Positions 6,625 to 12,584 of a DNA stretch of 12,584 nucleotides are shown one piece after another. The stretch spans positions 1 through 12,584 of the forward strand of contig JAUVVS010000020.1 of NCBI GenBank assembly GCA_030604545.1, written 5' to 3'. This DNA comes from Deltaproteobacteria bacterium. Lineage in GTDB: Bacteria; Desulfobacterota; Desulfobacteria; Desulfobacterales; JAUVVS01. Under the pieces are notes generated by a model, which was not told the origin of the DNA, ran no database searches, and saw nothing but the letters and a program-made list of their open reading frames with translations. A program made the position numbers and the translations under genes. How positions within the stretch are numbered: position 1 is the first letter of the stretch; each line of letters opens with the position of its first letter.

Positions 6625-7374
6625 ATGCCTTATTCAATTGCCCTGGCTGGAAAAGGTGGAACAGGTAAGACCACTTTGGCCGGTATGCTCATTAAATTTT
6701 TGGTCATGAAAGAAAAGACGCCCATACTAGCAGTGGATGCAGACAGCAATGCAAACCTGAACGAGGTGCTTGGTCTTGAAGTTGCCGATACACTTGGAAA
6801 CGCCCGAGAGGAGATGAAAAAAGGAAACATTCCCGTCGGTATGACCAAGGATGTTTTTATTTCCATGAAATTTGAACATGCAATTGTTGAAGCCGAGAAG
6901 TATGATCTTATTGTTATGGGACGGCCTGAAGGAACAGGTTGCTACTGTGCTGCAAATAGTCTCCTTGTAGGTTTTCTGGAACGGCTAACAAACAATTATT
7001 CTTACATCGTAATGGATAATGAGGCCGGTATGGAGCACATCAGTCGGTTGACTACAAATAATGTAGATGTTCTCCTTATTGCATCAGATACGTCCCGACG
7101 CGGAATTCTCGCAGCCGTAAGAATCAATAAACTTGCAAAGGATCTTAATATAGGTGTCGGCAAAAGCTGGCTTGTTATCAATCAGACAAAAGAACCGCCA
7201 TCTGCTTTGGCTCTGAATATGATTAAAGATGAAGACCTTGAAATTATTGGAACAATCCCTGAAGATAATACAATATACGAATATGACCTAATGGGGCGTC
7301 CAACCATAGAAATACCAGAGGATAATAAAGCTGTTAAAGCAGCATTTAAAATCTTTGATAAGATTGTTGAATAA
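6625..7374 (+). CDS. cooC: CooC-type MinD/ParA-like ATPase (CODH nickel-insertion accessory protein)
   Basis: A 249-residue deviant Walker-A ATPase of the CooC/AcsF group, which helps insert nickel into carbon monoxide dehydrogenase or CODH/ACS in the cytoplasm. The P-loop is GKGGTGKTT at 9-17, with signature Lys10 and Lys15. VDADSNANL follows at 37-45. A CxC pair, C106 and C108, in GTGCYCAAN is the metal-binding signature that separates CooC from MinD. The switch II-like IVMDNEAGMEH lies at 128-138. The ATG is fixed by an in-frame stop four codons upstream. The GGAG at 6606-6609 is 15 bases away, so translation initiation may be weak. No CODH (cooS/acsA) gene lies in the window. The gene precedes the AcuC-like gene by 178 bp. 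A CooC-like ATPase for another metalloenzyme remains possible. Confidence 0.85.
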   Translation: MPYSIALAGKGGTGKTTLAGMLIKFLVMKEKTPILAVDADSNANLNEVLGLEVADTLGNAREEMKKGNIPVGMTKDVFISMKFEHAIVEAEKYDLIVMGRPEGTGCYCAANSLLVGFLERLTNNYSYIVMDNEAGMEHISRLTTNNVDVLLIASDTSRRGILAAVRINKLAKDLNIGVGKSWLVINQTKEPPSALALNMIKDEDLEIIGTIPEDNTIYEYDLMGRPTIEIPEDNKAVKAAFKIFDKIVE

Positions 7375-7403
7375 GCATGGGCAAATTTTAGTGTAGAAAT
7401 CCA

Positions 7404-7450
7404 GTTTTGATGGTCACGTAAAAAGTCAGAAATACAACTTTTTATGAGAG
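7404..7450. repeat. Diverged copy of the GTAAAAAGTC palindrome
   Basis: GTAAAAAGT (7418-7426) pairs with ACTTTTTAT (7437-7445) around a 10-base centre; the outer arms (ttttgatgg on the left) have decayed on the right. It is the third member of the family at 1904-1933 and 4511-4534. Confidence 0.6.
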
Positions 7451-7474
7451 TGTTTTGAATCATCTCAACTTTTC

Positions 7475-7500
7475 CTTTGTGTCTTGGTGCCTTTGTGGCT
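7475..7500 (-). repeat. Uninterrupted copy of the CACAAAG 8-9-mer repeat
   Basis: On the minus strand this reads gccacaaag, gcaccaag, acacaaag: three short units of the same family as 6253-6335. It is the intact counterpart of the interrupted copy at 10458-10516. It sits just upstream of the AcuC-like gene. Confidence 0.6.
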
Positions 7501-7552
7501 AAATAATTGAAGATGTCTTGCAACTTTGAAAGTGAGATTCGATGGAAAAGCT

Positions 7553-8503
7553 ATGAAAAAGACAGGCTTTTTATATGATGAAAGATATTTGCTTCATGAT
7601 ACAGGTCCCTATCATCCTGAAGTGCCTGAAAGACTTAAAGCTGTTTATAAGGGTATAAAAGAAGCTGAACTTCTTCCAAAGATTGTGCGGCTCAAAGCCG
7701 GTCGGGCGGATCAAAAATGGATCGAAACTGTTCATGATAAAGAATATATTAATCGATTTGAAAGGGCTTGTCTTTCCGGACGCTCGACATTTGACTGTCC
7801 GGATAACCAGATGTGTTGCGAAACGTACGAAACTGCCCTTCTGGCTGTTGGTGGTGTTATTGATACTGTTCAACAGGTTATGAAAGGAGATATCGATAAT
7901 GCCTTCTGTGCGGTGAGACCACCGGGTCATCATGCTGAACAAAATCGCGCCATGGGATTTTGCTATTTCAACAATATTGCTATTGCCGCCAGATACTTAC
8001 AAATTGAGTGGGACATTAAAAAGATTGTGATCGTAGATTTTGATGTTCATCACGGTAATGGGACTCAGCATATCTTTGAAAAAGACCCTTCTGTGTTTTA
8101 TTACTCGATTCATCAACACCCCTCATTTGCCTATCCTGGAACCGGTAGGGATTTTGAACAGGGTTCTGATGCCGGTTTTGGATTTACAAAAAATTCTCCG
8201 GTATTACCGGGAAAAGGGGACGAAGAGTACCAGAATCGCATCGAAATGGAACTTCTCCCGGTCCTTGAAACTTTTATACCTGAAGTAATCTTAGTTTCAG
8301 CCGGTTTTGACGCACATATTGATGATCAAATGTCAAATATCAATCTTTCAACAGAATGTTTTTCGTGGATAATGAAAAAGATGGTTAAAATGGCTGACAT
8401 ATATGCAAATGGAAGGGTTATTTCAATACTTGAGGGAGGATATTCACTAAAGCAGCTACCTGAACTTGCAGGGAACCATGTAAATATTTTGTTAAATGGG
8501 TAA
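7553..8503 (+). CDS. AcuC/HDAC-like zinc-dependent deacetylase
   Basis: An arginase-fold, zinc-dependent deacetylase of the histone deacetylase/AcuC/acetylpolyamine amidohydrolase superfamily, acting on acetyl-lysine or a small acetylated amine. From ATG 7553 it is 316 residues. The charge-relay His pair is H126/H127 in RPPGHHAE. Predicted zinc ligands are D164 and H166 in DFDVHHGNGTQH and D253 in SAGFDAH. The transition-state Tyr is likely Y297 in EGGY. All key residues are present. I chose ATG 7553 because the product then begins MKKTGFLYDERYL, as the family does, and a GGAAAA precedes it. An in-frame TTG at 7526 would add nine residues. The CBS-domain gene downstream and the sirtuin further on suggest a role like AcuC in reversing acetylation of acetyl-CoA synthetase. 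Protein versus polyamine substrate cannot be settled from sequence alone. Confidence 0.9.
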   Translation: MKKTGFLYDERYLLHDTGPYHPEVPERLKAVYKGIKEAELLPKIVRLKAGRADQKWIETVHDKEYINRFERACLSGRSTFDCPDNQMCCETYETALLAVGGVIDTVQQVMKGDIDNAFCAVRPPGHHAEQNRAMGFCYFNNIAIAARYLQIEWDIKKIVIVDFDVHHGNGTQHIFEKDPSVFYYSIHQHPSFAYPGTGRDFEQGSDAGFGFTKNSPVLPGKGDEEYQNRIEMELLPVLETFIPEVILVSAGFDAHIDDQMSNINLSTECFSWIMKKMVKMADIYANGRVISILEGGYSLKQLPELAGNHVNILLNG

Positions 8504-8510
8504 CAGTTCA

Positions 8511-8537
8511 CCACAGAGATCACAGAGAACACAGAGT
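8511..8537 (+). repeat. Three-unit 9-mer tandem repeat (xCACAGAGA)
   Basis: CCACAGAGA, TCACAGAGA and ACACAGAGT lie head to tail, starting eight bases after the stop of the AcuC-like gene. They share period and pattern with the CACGAAG units at 6253-6279, a G/A variant of the same family. Confidence 0.65.
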
Positions 8538-8550
8538 AAAATACTGGTAA

Positions 8551-8597
8551 CGTTCAAAAGTGTTCGCATTTATTTGTAAGCGTTTAAAATTTGAACG
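8551..8597. repeat. Inverted repeat cgttcaaa...tttgaacg before the CBS-protein gene
   Basis: A perfect 8-bp inverted repeat (CGTTCAAA at 8551-8558 and TTTGAACG at 8590-8597) encloses a 31-base loop with an inner CGC/GCG pair. It lies 44 bases before the CBS-protein start, so it could be an operator, a leader structure or one more dispersed palindrome. No family member was found elsewhere in the window. Confidence 0.4.
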
Positions 8598-8641
8598 AGT
8601 CGCAATAGGGCGGGGATTAGGCATTTTAACGGGAGGATTAT

Positions 8642-9334
8642 ATGTTTGTCAGTAACTCCATGACGGAAGAAGTTGTTTCAATAGACAAAGATGCTGATAT
8701 CTTTGAAGCAAAAGAAAAAATGGATCAGAATCGAATCAGGCATCTTCCTGTAATAGGGAAGGATAATTATGTAGTTGGAATCATAACAGATCGCGATATA
8801 AGAAGCGTCTTGCCTTCTATAGTTTTGCACGATTCAGATAAGCTGGAAGAAAGAGAAAAGCTCTCAAAATTTAAAATAAAAGATGTCATGACAAAAAATC
8901 CTGTAACTGTCTCTATATTACACACTATTCAAGATGCACTACTTATTATACAAAAGGCAAAAGTGGGTGCCTGCCCGGTTGTAGATGATAAGAACAGGCT
9001 TAAAGGTATTATTTCCGTTCGCGATCTTTTAAGGGCCTTTGTTAACGTTCTAGGTATCGGAGAACCGGGAACACTTTTGTGTATTATCGTAGAAGAAAAA
9101 ATCGGCCAACTTAAAAAAATTGTTGATGCAATAACAGAAGAAAATATATCATTCGGAAGTGTTTTGGTTGCAAGATACTGGGATGAGGGAAAGCGCGCAG
9201 TTTTTCCTTACCTTTTAACTCAAAATGTGGGTCCTGTTAAAAGAAAATTGGAAAAGATGGGCCATACATTGCTTGACCCTATGGATTGGTATATGGATCA
9301 ATTGCCAAAAAAGAAGAACGATGAAAAAACGTGA
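8642..9334 (+). CDS. CBS-CBS-ACT protein, AcuB-like
   Basis: A 230-residue soluble regulatory protein. CBS domain 1 spans about residues 1-60 (SMTEEVVSI, RHLPVI, VVGIITDRDI), and CBS domain 2 about 78-135 (VMTKNPVTV, ACPVVD, KGIISVRDLL). A C-terminal ACT-like domain spans about 143-215, beginning GTLLCIIVEEKIGQL. CBS pairs bind adenine nucleotides; ACT domains bind small ligands. This order matches AcuB of the Bacillus acetoin/acetate operon. Its neighbour upstream is an AcuC-like deacetylase, which strengthens the match, but no AcuA acetyltransferase is present. The start has a strong GGGAGG at 8631-8636. The lysine-rich tail after residue 220 is probably disordered. An effect on deacetylation in response to energy state is inference. 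Confidence 0.85.
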   Translation: MFVSNSMTEEVVSIDKDADIFEAKEKMDQNRIRHLPVIGKDNYVVGIITDRDIRSVLPSIVLHDSDKLEEREKLSKFKIKDVMTKNPVTVSILHTIQDALLIIQKAKVGACPVVDDKNRLKGIISVRDLLRAFVNVLGIGEPGTLLCIIVEEKIGQLKKIVDAITEENISFGSVLVARYWDEGKRAVFPYLLTQNVGPVKRKLEKMGHTLLDPMDWYMDQLPKKKNDEKT

Positions 9335-9457
9335 CAATAGGAGTAGATAAATACGCGTTAAAAAATAAGATTTTGGTTGTTTAGAGACCGGAAAAAAATG
9401 TAGACTTTTTTACAGAACTTGTGCTATGAAAACGGTTATATAATTTAAAGGTTTAAA
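9335..9457. other. Intergenic spacer with weak A/T hairpin
   Basis: Between the CBS-protein and MBL-fold genes, a run of A (9392-9398) and gacttttttac (9403-9413) could form an A/T stem. It weakly resembles the right half of the GTAAAAAGTC palindrome. An AAAGG at 9447-9451 is the ribosome site for the next gene. Nothing else is recognised. Confidence 0.3.
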
Positions 9458-10288
9458 ATGTATATTAAATGCTGGGGATCAAGAGGTTCCATTCCTGTTT
9501 CCGGGAAAAATTATCTTAAATACGGCGGCGATACCACCTGCATAGAAATTAGAACGAAAAGCGATGATATTATTATTATCGACGCCGGAACTGGAATTAG
9601 AAGGCTTGGCAACAAATTGATCGAAGAAGAACGATTTCGTTATAATTTTCTTTTCACTCATGCCCACTGGGATCATTTGCTTGGATTCCCCTTTTTCAAA
9701 CCCATTTTTTTTAATAATTCCGAATTACGAATACACAAGTGTCCTTTTCCCGGTACTTACGCAGAAAAAATGATCTCCCAGATTCTGTCCTCTCCATATT
9801 TTCCCGGTAAACATAGTGCAAAAATAGTTTTTGAAAAAGGATGCCCTGAACAGTTTGAAATAGGTTCTATAACCGTAATACCTATCCGCCTCAGTCATCC
9901 CAACGGTGGCAGTGGGTATAAATTTATTGAAAACGGCAAATCATTTGTTTTTCTCACAGATAATGAACTGGGTCATATCCATCCCGGAGGACTTCCAAGT
10001 GATGACTATTTAAAATTTTCTATTGGCGCAGATCTTCTTATCCATGATGCCGAATACACTTCAAAGGAATATGAAACTTTTATAAAATGGGGACATTCAT
10101 CATGTGCGGATGTAATTGATCTTTCCATTAAAGCCAAGATTAAAGAATTAGGACTTTTTCACTTAAATCAGGAAAGAACTGATAAGGAGATGGATGAAAT
10201 TATTAAGGCCTGCAAAAAAAATATTACTGAAAAGGGACACAATCTTAATTGCTTCGCTGTGAGTAGCGACATGACTTTTAATTTATAA
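9458..10288 (+). CDS. Metallo-beta-lactamase-fold hydrolase (phosphodiesterase-like)
   Basis: A 276-residue MBL-fold hydrolase of the PhnP/cyclic-phosphodiesterase-like group. The opening WGSRGSIPVSG...KYGGDTTC is typical of that group. The metal site is HAHWDH at 68-73 (H68, H70, D72, H73). Further likely ligands are H147 in LSHPNGG, D168 in TDNE or D197 in HDAEY, and H213 in WGHSS. All core metal ligands are present and there is no signal peptide, so it should be a cytosolic di-metal hydrolase acting on a phosphodiester or cyclic phosphate. The start is supported by AAAGG six bases upstream. It lies 123 bp after the AcuB-like gene and 268 bp before the sirtuin gene. The substrate is unknown. 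Confidence 0.85.
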   Translation: MYIKCWGSRGSIPVSGKNYLKYGGDTTCIEIRTKSDDIIIIDAGTGIRRLGNKLIEEERFRYNFLFTHAHWDHLLGFPFFKPIFFNNSELRIHKCPFPGTYAEKMISQILSSPYFPGKHSAKIVFEKGCPEQFEIGSITVIPIRLSHPNGGSGYKFIENGKSFVFLTDNELGHIHPGGLPSDDYLKFSIGADLLIHDAEYTSKEYETFIKWGHSSCADVIDLSIKAKIKELGLFHLNQERTDKEMDEIIKACKKNITEKGHNLNCFAVSSDMTFNL

Positions 10289-10364
10289 TATTTCATTTCT
10301 TACATAAAACTTCCTTTGGAAATCTCCCATCTTTATTTATAACTACTCTAATATATTGCACAAT

Positions 10365-10516
10365 GGCACTAAGACACCAGGATTACAGAATAATTTATTT
10401 TTTTTGCTATGCATCCTTATTACTCAGATAATGGGATACAATTTATATTTATATTTTCTTTGTGTCTTCGCCTGCCCCGTAGCTCCGGAAGATGGTACTG
10501 GGGTGCCTTCGTGGCT
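10365..10516. repeat. Inverted repeat pair with a nested 33-bp palindromic insertion
   Basis: The left arm (10365-10387, ggcactaagacacc...) is a diverged CAC-AAG repeat. The right arm is its inverse, ctttgtgtcttcg at 10458-10470 continued by tgccttcgtggct at 10504-10516. Between the halves lie 33 bases (10471-10503) starting cctgccccgta and ending tactgggg. They form their own hairpin, CCCCGTA with TAC-GGGG and one bulged base. The same cctgccccgt hairpin type recurs at 11468-11505. This makes up most of the 268-bp gene-free gap. Confidence 0.6.
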
Positions 10517-10556
10517 GAACAATCACTGAATTTATATAAAAAGCAGGAAAAACATC

Positions 10557-11303
10557 ATGGAAGACCTCATTAAAAAAGCTGCAAAAGACCTTGCCGCTTC
10601 AAAAGATGTAGTAGCATTAACCGGTGCCGGGATTTCTGTTGAGAGCAAGATTCCGCCCTTTAGAGGGAAAGGTGGTTTGTGGGAAAAAATTGATCCAATG
10701 GAATATGCACATATTGATGCCTTTAATAAAAATCCGACAAAAGTATGGAATGTCCTCCTTAAAGATATGAAAGAGATTATTGACAAGGCAATCCCGAATG
10801 ATGCTCACAAAGGACTGGCACGACTAGAAGAATTAGGGATATTAAAAACCATTATCACCCAAAACATAGATGGCCTACACCAGATGGCCGGAAATACGGA
10901 CGTTATTGAGTTTCACGGAACTTATGCGTGGCACCGATGCATGGATTGTAAAAATAGGTGTAAATCCAGCCGGATCGATTTGACAAATATTCCTCCTCTA
11001 TGTGATTGCGGCGGCATTTACAGACCGGAAGTTGTTTTCTTCGGCGAGATAATTCCTCCTGAACATCTTTGGCGTTCCAGGCAGCTGGCTTCTGATTGTG
11101 ATCTCATGCTGGTTATCGGAACGTCGGCAACCGTCCAGCCTGCTGCACTTATGCCGCATATTGCAAAAGAGTCCGGTTCAAAGGTAATAGAGATTAATCC
11201 GGAAGAGACCCCTTTGACGGAAAGTATCAGTGATTACCTTATCCTGGGAAAGGCCGGTGAGGTAATGAGTAGCATAATAACAGAACTGGAACGTCTATTA
11301 TAA
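10557..11303 (+). CDS. Sir2-family NAD-dependent protein deacetylase
   Basis: A 248-residue sirtuin that removes acyl groups from lysines, consuming NAD and yielding nicotinamide and O-acetyl-ADP-ribose. Motifs are GAGIS at 23-27, PPFRGKGGLW at 33-42, TQNIDGLHQMAG at 101-112, catalytic His120 in FHGT, VVFFGEIIPP at 159-168 and GTS at 188-190. The structural zinc site uses C128/C131 and C149/C151, the last pair being CxC. The CobB/SIRT5 tyrosine/arginine (Y-x-x-R) pair for succinyl or malonyl groups is not seen; the region reads VWNVLLKDM (63-71), so plain deacetylation is more likely. An AGGA at 10545-10548 precedes the ATG. It is the second lysine deacetylase within 3 kb of the AcuC-like gene, and both could act on acetyl-CoA synthetase. 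Length is normal. Confidence 0.95.
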   Translation: MEDLIKKAAKDLAASKDVVALTGAGISVESKIPPFRGKGGLWEKIDPMEYAHIDAFNKNPTKVWNVLLKDMKEIIDKAIPNDAHKGLARLEELGILKTIITQNIDGLHQMAGNTDVIEFHGTYAWHRCMDCKNRCKSSRIDLTNIPPLCDCGGIYRPEVVFFGEIIPPEHLWRSRQLASDCDLMLVIGTSATVQPAALMPHIAKESGSKVIEINPEETPLTESISDYLILGKAGEVMSSIITELERLL

Positions 11304-11305
11304 GT

Positions 11306-11326
11306 GAAACTCGAAACTCGAAACTT
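11306..11326 (+). repeat. Three-unit 7-mer tandem repeat (GAAACTC)
   Basis: GAAACTC, GAAACTC and GAAACTT follow directly after the sirtuin stop codon. It is a short tandem array with no obvious partner in the window. Confidence 0.6.
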
Positions 11327-11355
11327 GCCTGTACCGTTCCTTATTTATCCAGGAT

Positions 11356-11381
11356 AAAGTCAAAATCAGAAGGTTGACTTT
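11356..11381 (+). terminator. Weak terminator-like hairpin after the sirtuin gene
   Basis: AAAGTCAA (11356-11363) pairs perfectly with TTGACTTT (11374-11381) around a 10-base loop, and a short T/A stretch follows. The stem is A+T-rich, so strength as a Rho-independent terminator is doubtful. Position, about 50 bases after the last gene of the plus-strand block, fits transcript termination. Confidence 0.3.
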
Positions 11382-11441
11382 TAATCACGATAATGCTTAA
11401 AAAGATTCGTTGACATCGAAGCCCACATATTATTATACTAT

Positions 11442-11643
11442 GAGACCTTTGAAAAATGCTCAATTTTGCCTGCCCCGTTAAATCTGTTTTTATATTTAAC
11501 CGGGGTTCAAGTTCAAGGAAGGCGAAAATTTTAACCACAGGAATACATTGAGTATTTTGAGGATAGCGCTAAAGCTTCACTTCGTGCAAAATGTTGAGCC
11601 TGACACAGAAATTGGGCAAAAGGGGGCGTTTTGTAAAGGTCTC
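11442..11643. mobile_element. About 200-bp MITE-like element with 28-bp imperfect terminal inverted repeats
   Basis: The left end (11442-11469, gagaccttt...attttgc) and the right end (11616-11643) match as inverted repeats at about 22 of 28 positions. The interior has no transposase. It includes a hairpin at 11470-11505 with arms ccccgttaaat and atttaaccgggg, and a smaller aatac...gtatt stem near 11542-11556. A solo copy of the right end lies at 2733-2760. No clear target-site duplication is visible. It may be a non-autonomous element or a structured dispersed repeat. Confidence 0.55.
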
Positions 11644-11854
11644 GTAACGGGACTGTTGCGTGTTTCACGTTCAACAAACATCTTCCGTTCCTTTAGCTAT
11701 TATTCGTTCCCCACTTTTTTATATTCCACAATATCCTCCCCTTGTATTTGAAGTGATCAGATCCCCGTTAATGACTCATTAAAACAGCTCATTGAGAATT
11801 GCTGCTATTAATTTTGTTGTATTGAAAGAAAATTGATTACATGATAATAAACTA

Positions 11855-12140
11855 GAATATTTCGTAACACTTTAGCCCTTTGAAATCAATTGGTACAGCT
11901 AAGCTTGAAAGGTGATTAAATTTTCAATCATGTAATTGTCTGAGTGTATTAGTCCGCCTCAGGCGGATTAAGAAAGAACAGGGACCTGCATTGGTGTGTT
12001 TTAAAGGCTGATCAGCTTTTATATCTTAGCTGTTTTATTTAAAAGACATGCACTGTTCTTGCTTTACACTCACTTATGCGCGAGCTTTACACGGTAAAAT
12101 TTAATTATCTTTCAAACGGCTAAAATATTGCGAATATTTC
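11855..12140. repeat. About 285-bp imperfect inverted repeat upstream of the response regulator
   Basis: The outer arms gaatatttcg...tttagccctttgaaa (11855-11885) and its inverse at 12111-12140 match well. The pairing continues inward through attaaatttt, gagtgta, aagaacag, tgca and ttttaaa. The left arm carries two extra inserts: about 20 bases near 11886-11904, and a perfect palindrome TCCGCCTCAGGCGGA at 11953-11967. The centre near 12007-12031 holds ctgatcag and agctg words. With the MITE-like element it explains most of the gene-free interval 11304-12160; no ORF of note is present. Confidence 0.6.
12097..12139 (+). promoter_or_regulatory. Promoter-like block upstream of the response regulator
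   Basis: The 19-nt core aaatttaattatctttcaa (12097-12115) is identical to the lysK upstream block at 1794-1812. It is followed by acggctaaaatattgcgaa and tattt, again matching lysK apart from a 16-base insert there. TAAAAT (12121-12126) is 34 bases before the ATG, as a -10 box could be. A convincing -35 is absent. Confidence 0.45.
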
Positions 12141-12160
12141 CTATCACTGCTGGAGACCTT

Positions 12161-12584
12161 ATGAAGACAGAAAAATTCCATAAACAATCACGAATTTTAG
12201 TAGTGGACGACGATAAAGGCGCAAGAGAGTCTCTGGAGGAGATTCTTGAGGACGATTATTATGTAGTATGTGTTGAGGATGGACCCAGTGCCTTGGCGAG
12301 GATTAAGAATGAGGTGTTTGATATAGTTTTATTAGACCTTGTCATGCCCAAAATGAATGGAATAGAGGTACTAAAGCGGATAAAGGCATATGATAACACC
12401 ATTGATGTTATAATAATTTCTGCTACGGATCGTGCCCGCGAAGCCACCGCTTCAATAAAGACCGGTGCATATGATTACATTACAAAACCCTTTGATCAAG
12501 AAACTATTTTAACTACGATTGAAAGGGCTCTTCAAAAACGCTCTCTAGAACAGGAGGTTTGGTATCTTCGTTCCGTAGTGGCGC
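12161..12584 (+). CDS. Response regulator receiver protein, partial (probably NtrC family)
   Basis: The first 141 codons run off the window edge. A CheY-like receiver domain spans residues 11-128. The acidic pocket is D16-D18, the phosphoacceptor is D59 in LLDLVMP, the switch Ser is S87 in IIISATD and the invariant Lys is K109 in ITKPFD. Residues 120-141 (IERALQKRSLEQEVWYLR) form a helical linker like that joining receiver and sigma-54-activating AAA+ domains. An NtrC-type regulator is therefore likely, but a hybrid sensor or other output domain cannot be excluded. GGAG (12152-12155), five bases before ATG, supports the start. No partner histidine kinase is seen upstream. The promoter-like block ahead is shared with lysK. 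Confidence 0.85.
   Translation, partial: MKTEKFHKQSRILVVDDDKGARESLEEILEDDYYVVCVEDGPSALARIKNEVFDIVLLDLVMPKMNGIEVLKRIKAYDNTIDVIIISATDRAREATASIKTGAYDYITKPFDQETILTTIERALQKRSLEQEVWYLRSVVA

Noticed and set aside
7526..7552. TTG start adding nine residues to the AcuC-like protein
   Set aside because: The extension MKVRFDGKA is not family-like, no ribosome site precedes TTG, and ATG 7553 gives the expected N terminus.
8511..8537. CRISPR-like array of short repeats
   Set aside because: Units are 9 bases with no spacers and no cas genes nearby; they are simple tandem repeats.
11548..11751. A 67-codon plus-strand frame
   Set aside because: It begins inside the MITE-like element and crosses its right terminal repeat, so it is repeat-derived.

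Overview
The window reads as chromosomal DNA from an anaerobic bacterium, most likely a Desulfobacterota/Desulfobacterales relative. This is an inference. The support is the mix of a short-chain acyl-CoA dehydrogenase, a CooC-type nickel-insertion ATPase, an AcuC/AcuB-like pair, a phasin/UbiB pair and a class I lysyl-tRNA synthetase. The intergenic spaces are also unusually rich in dispersed palindromic repeats. No phage, IS transposase, CRISPR array, rRNA or tRNA was seen.

Layout. Positions 1-6207 carry minus-strand genes: class I lysyl-tRNA synthetase (169-1737), an ABC1/UbiB-family kinase (2783-4480), a small phasin-like coiled-coil protein (4536-4850) and a butyryl-CoA-dehydrogenase-like enzyme (5059-6207). 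A small two-TM plus-strand protein (2481-2714) is probable. Positions 6625-11303 carry five plus-strand genes: CooC-like ATPase, AcuC/HDAC-like zinc deacetylase, CBS-CBS-ACT protein (AcuB-like), metallo-beta-lactamase-fold phosphodiesterase-like protein, and a Sir2 deacetylase. A response regulator, probably NtrC type, begins at 12161 and runs off the end.

How the genes may work together. The plus-strand block brings together a CODH/ACS-type maturation factor, a zinc-dependent and an NAD-dependent lysine deacetylase, and an AcuB-like nucleotide sensor. In Bacillus, AcuC and a sirtuin both deacetylate acetyl-CoA synthetase. Here the same parts, beside CooC, suggest control of the acetyl-CoA/acetate node. 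The gaps between these genes are 120-270 bp, so one transcript is not assured.

The most unusual content is intergenic. At least six families of short palindromic or tandem repeats fill the gaps, several copied within the window and one nested inside another. A conserved block with a 19-nt identical core and a TAAAAT box sits in the same orientation about 30 bp upstream of both the lysyl-tRNA synthetase and the response-regulator start codons. Near the response regulator it forms one arm of a roughly 285-bp imperfect inverted repeat.
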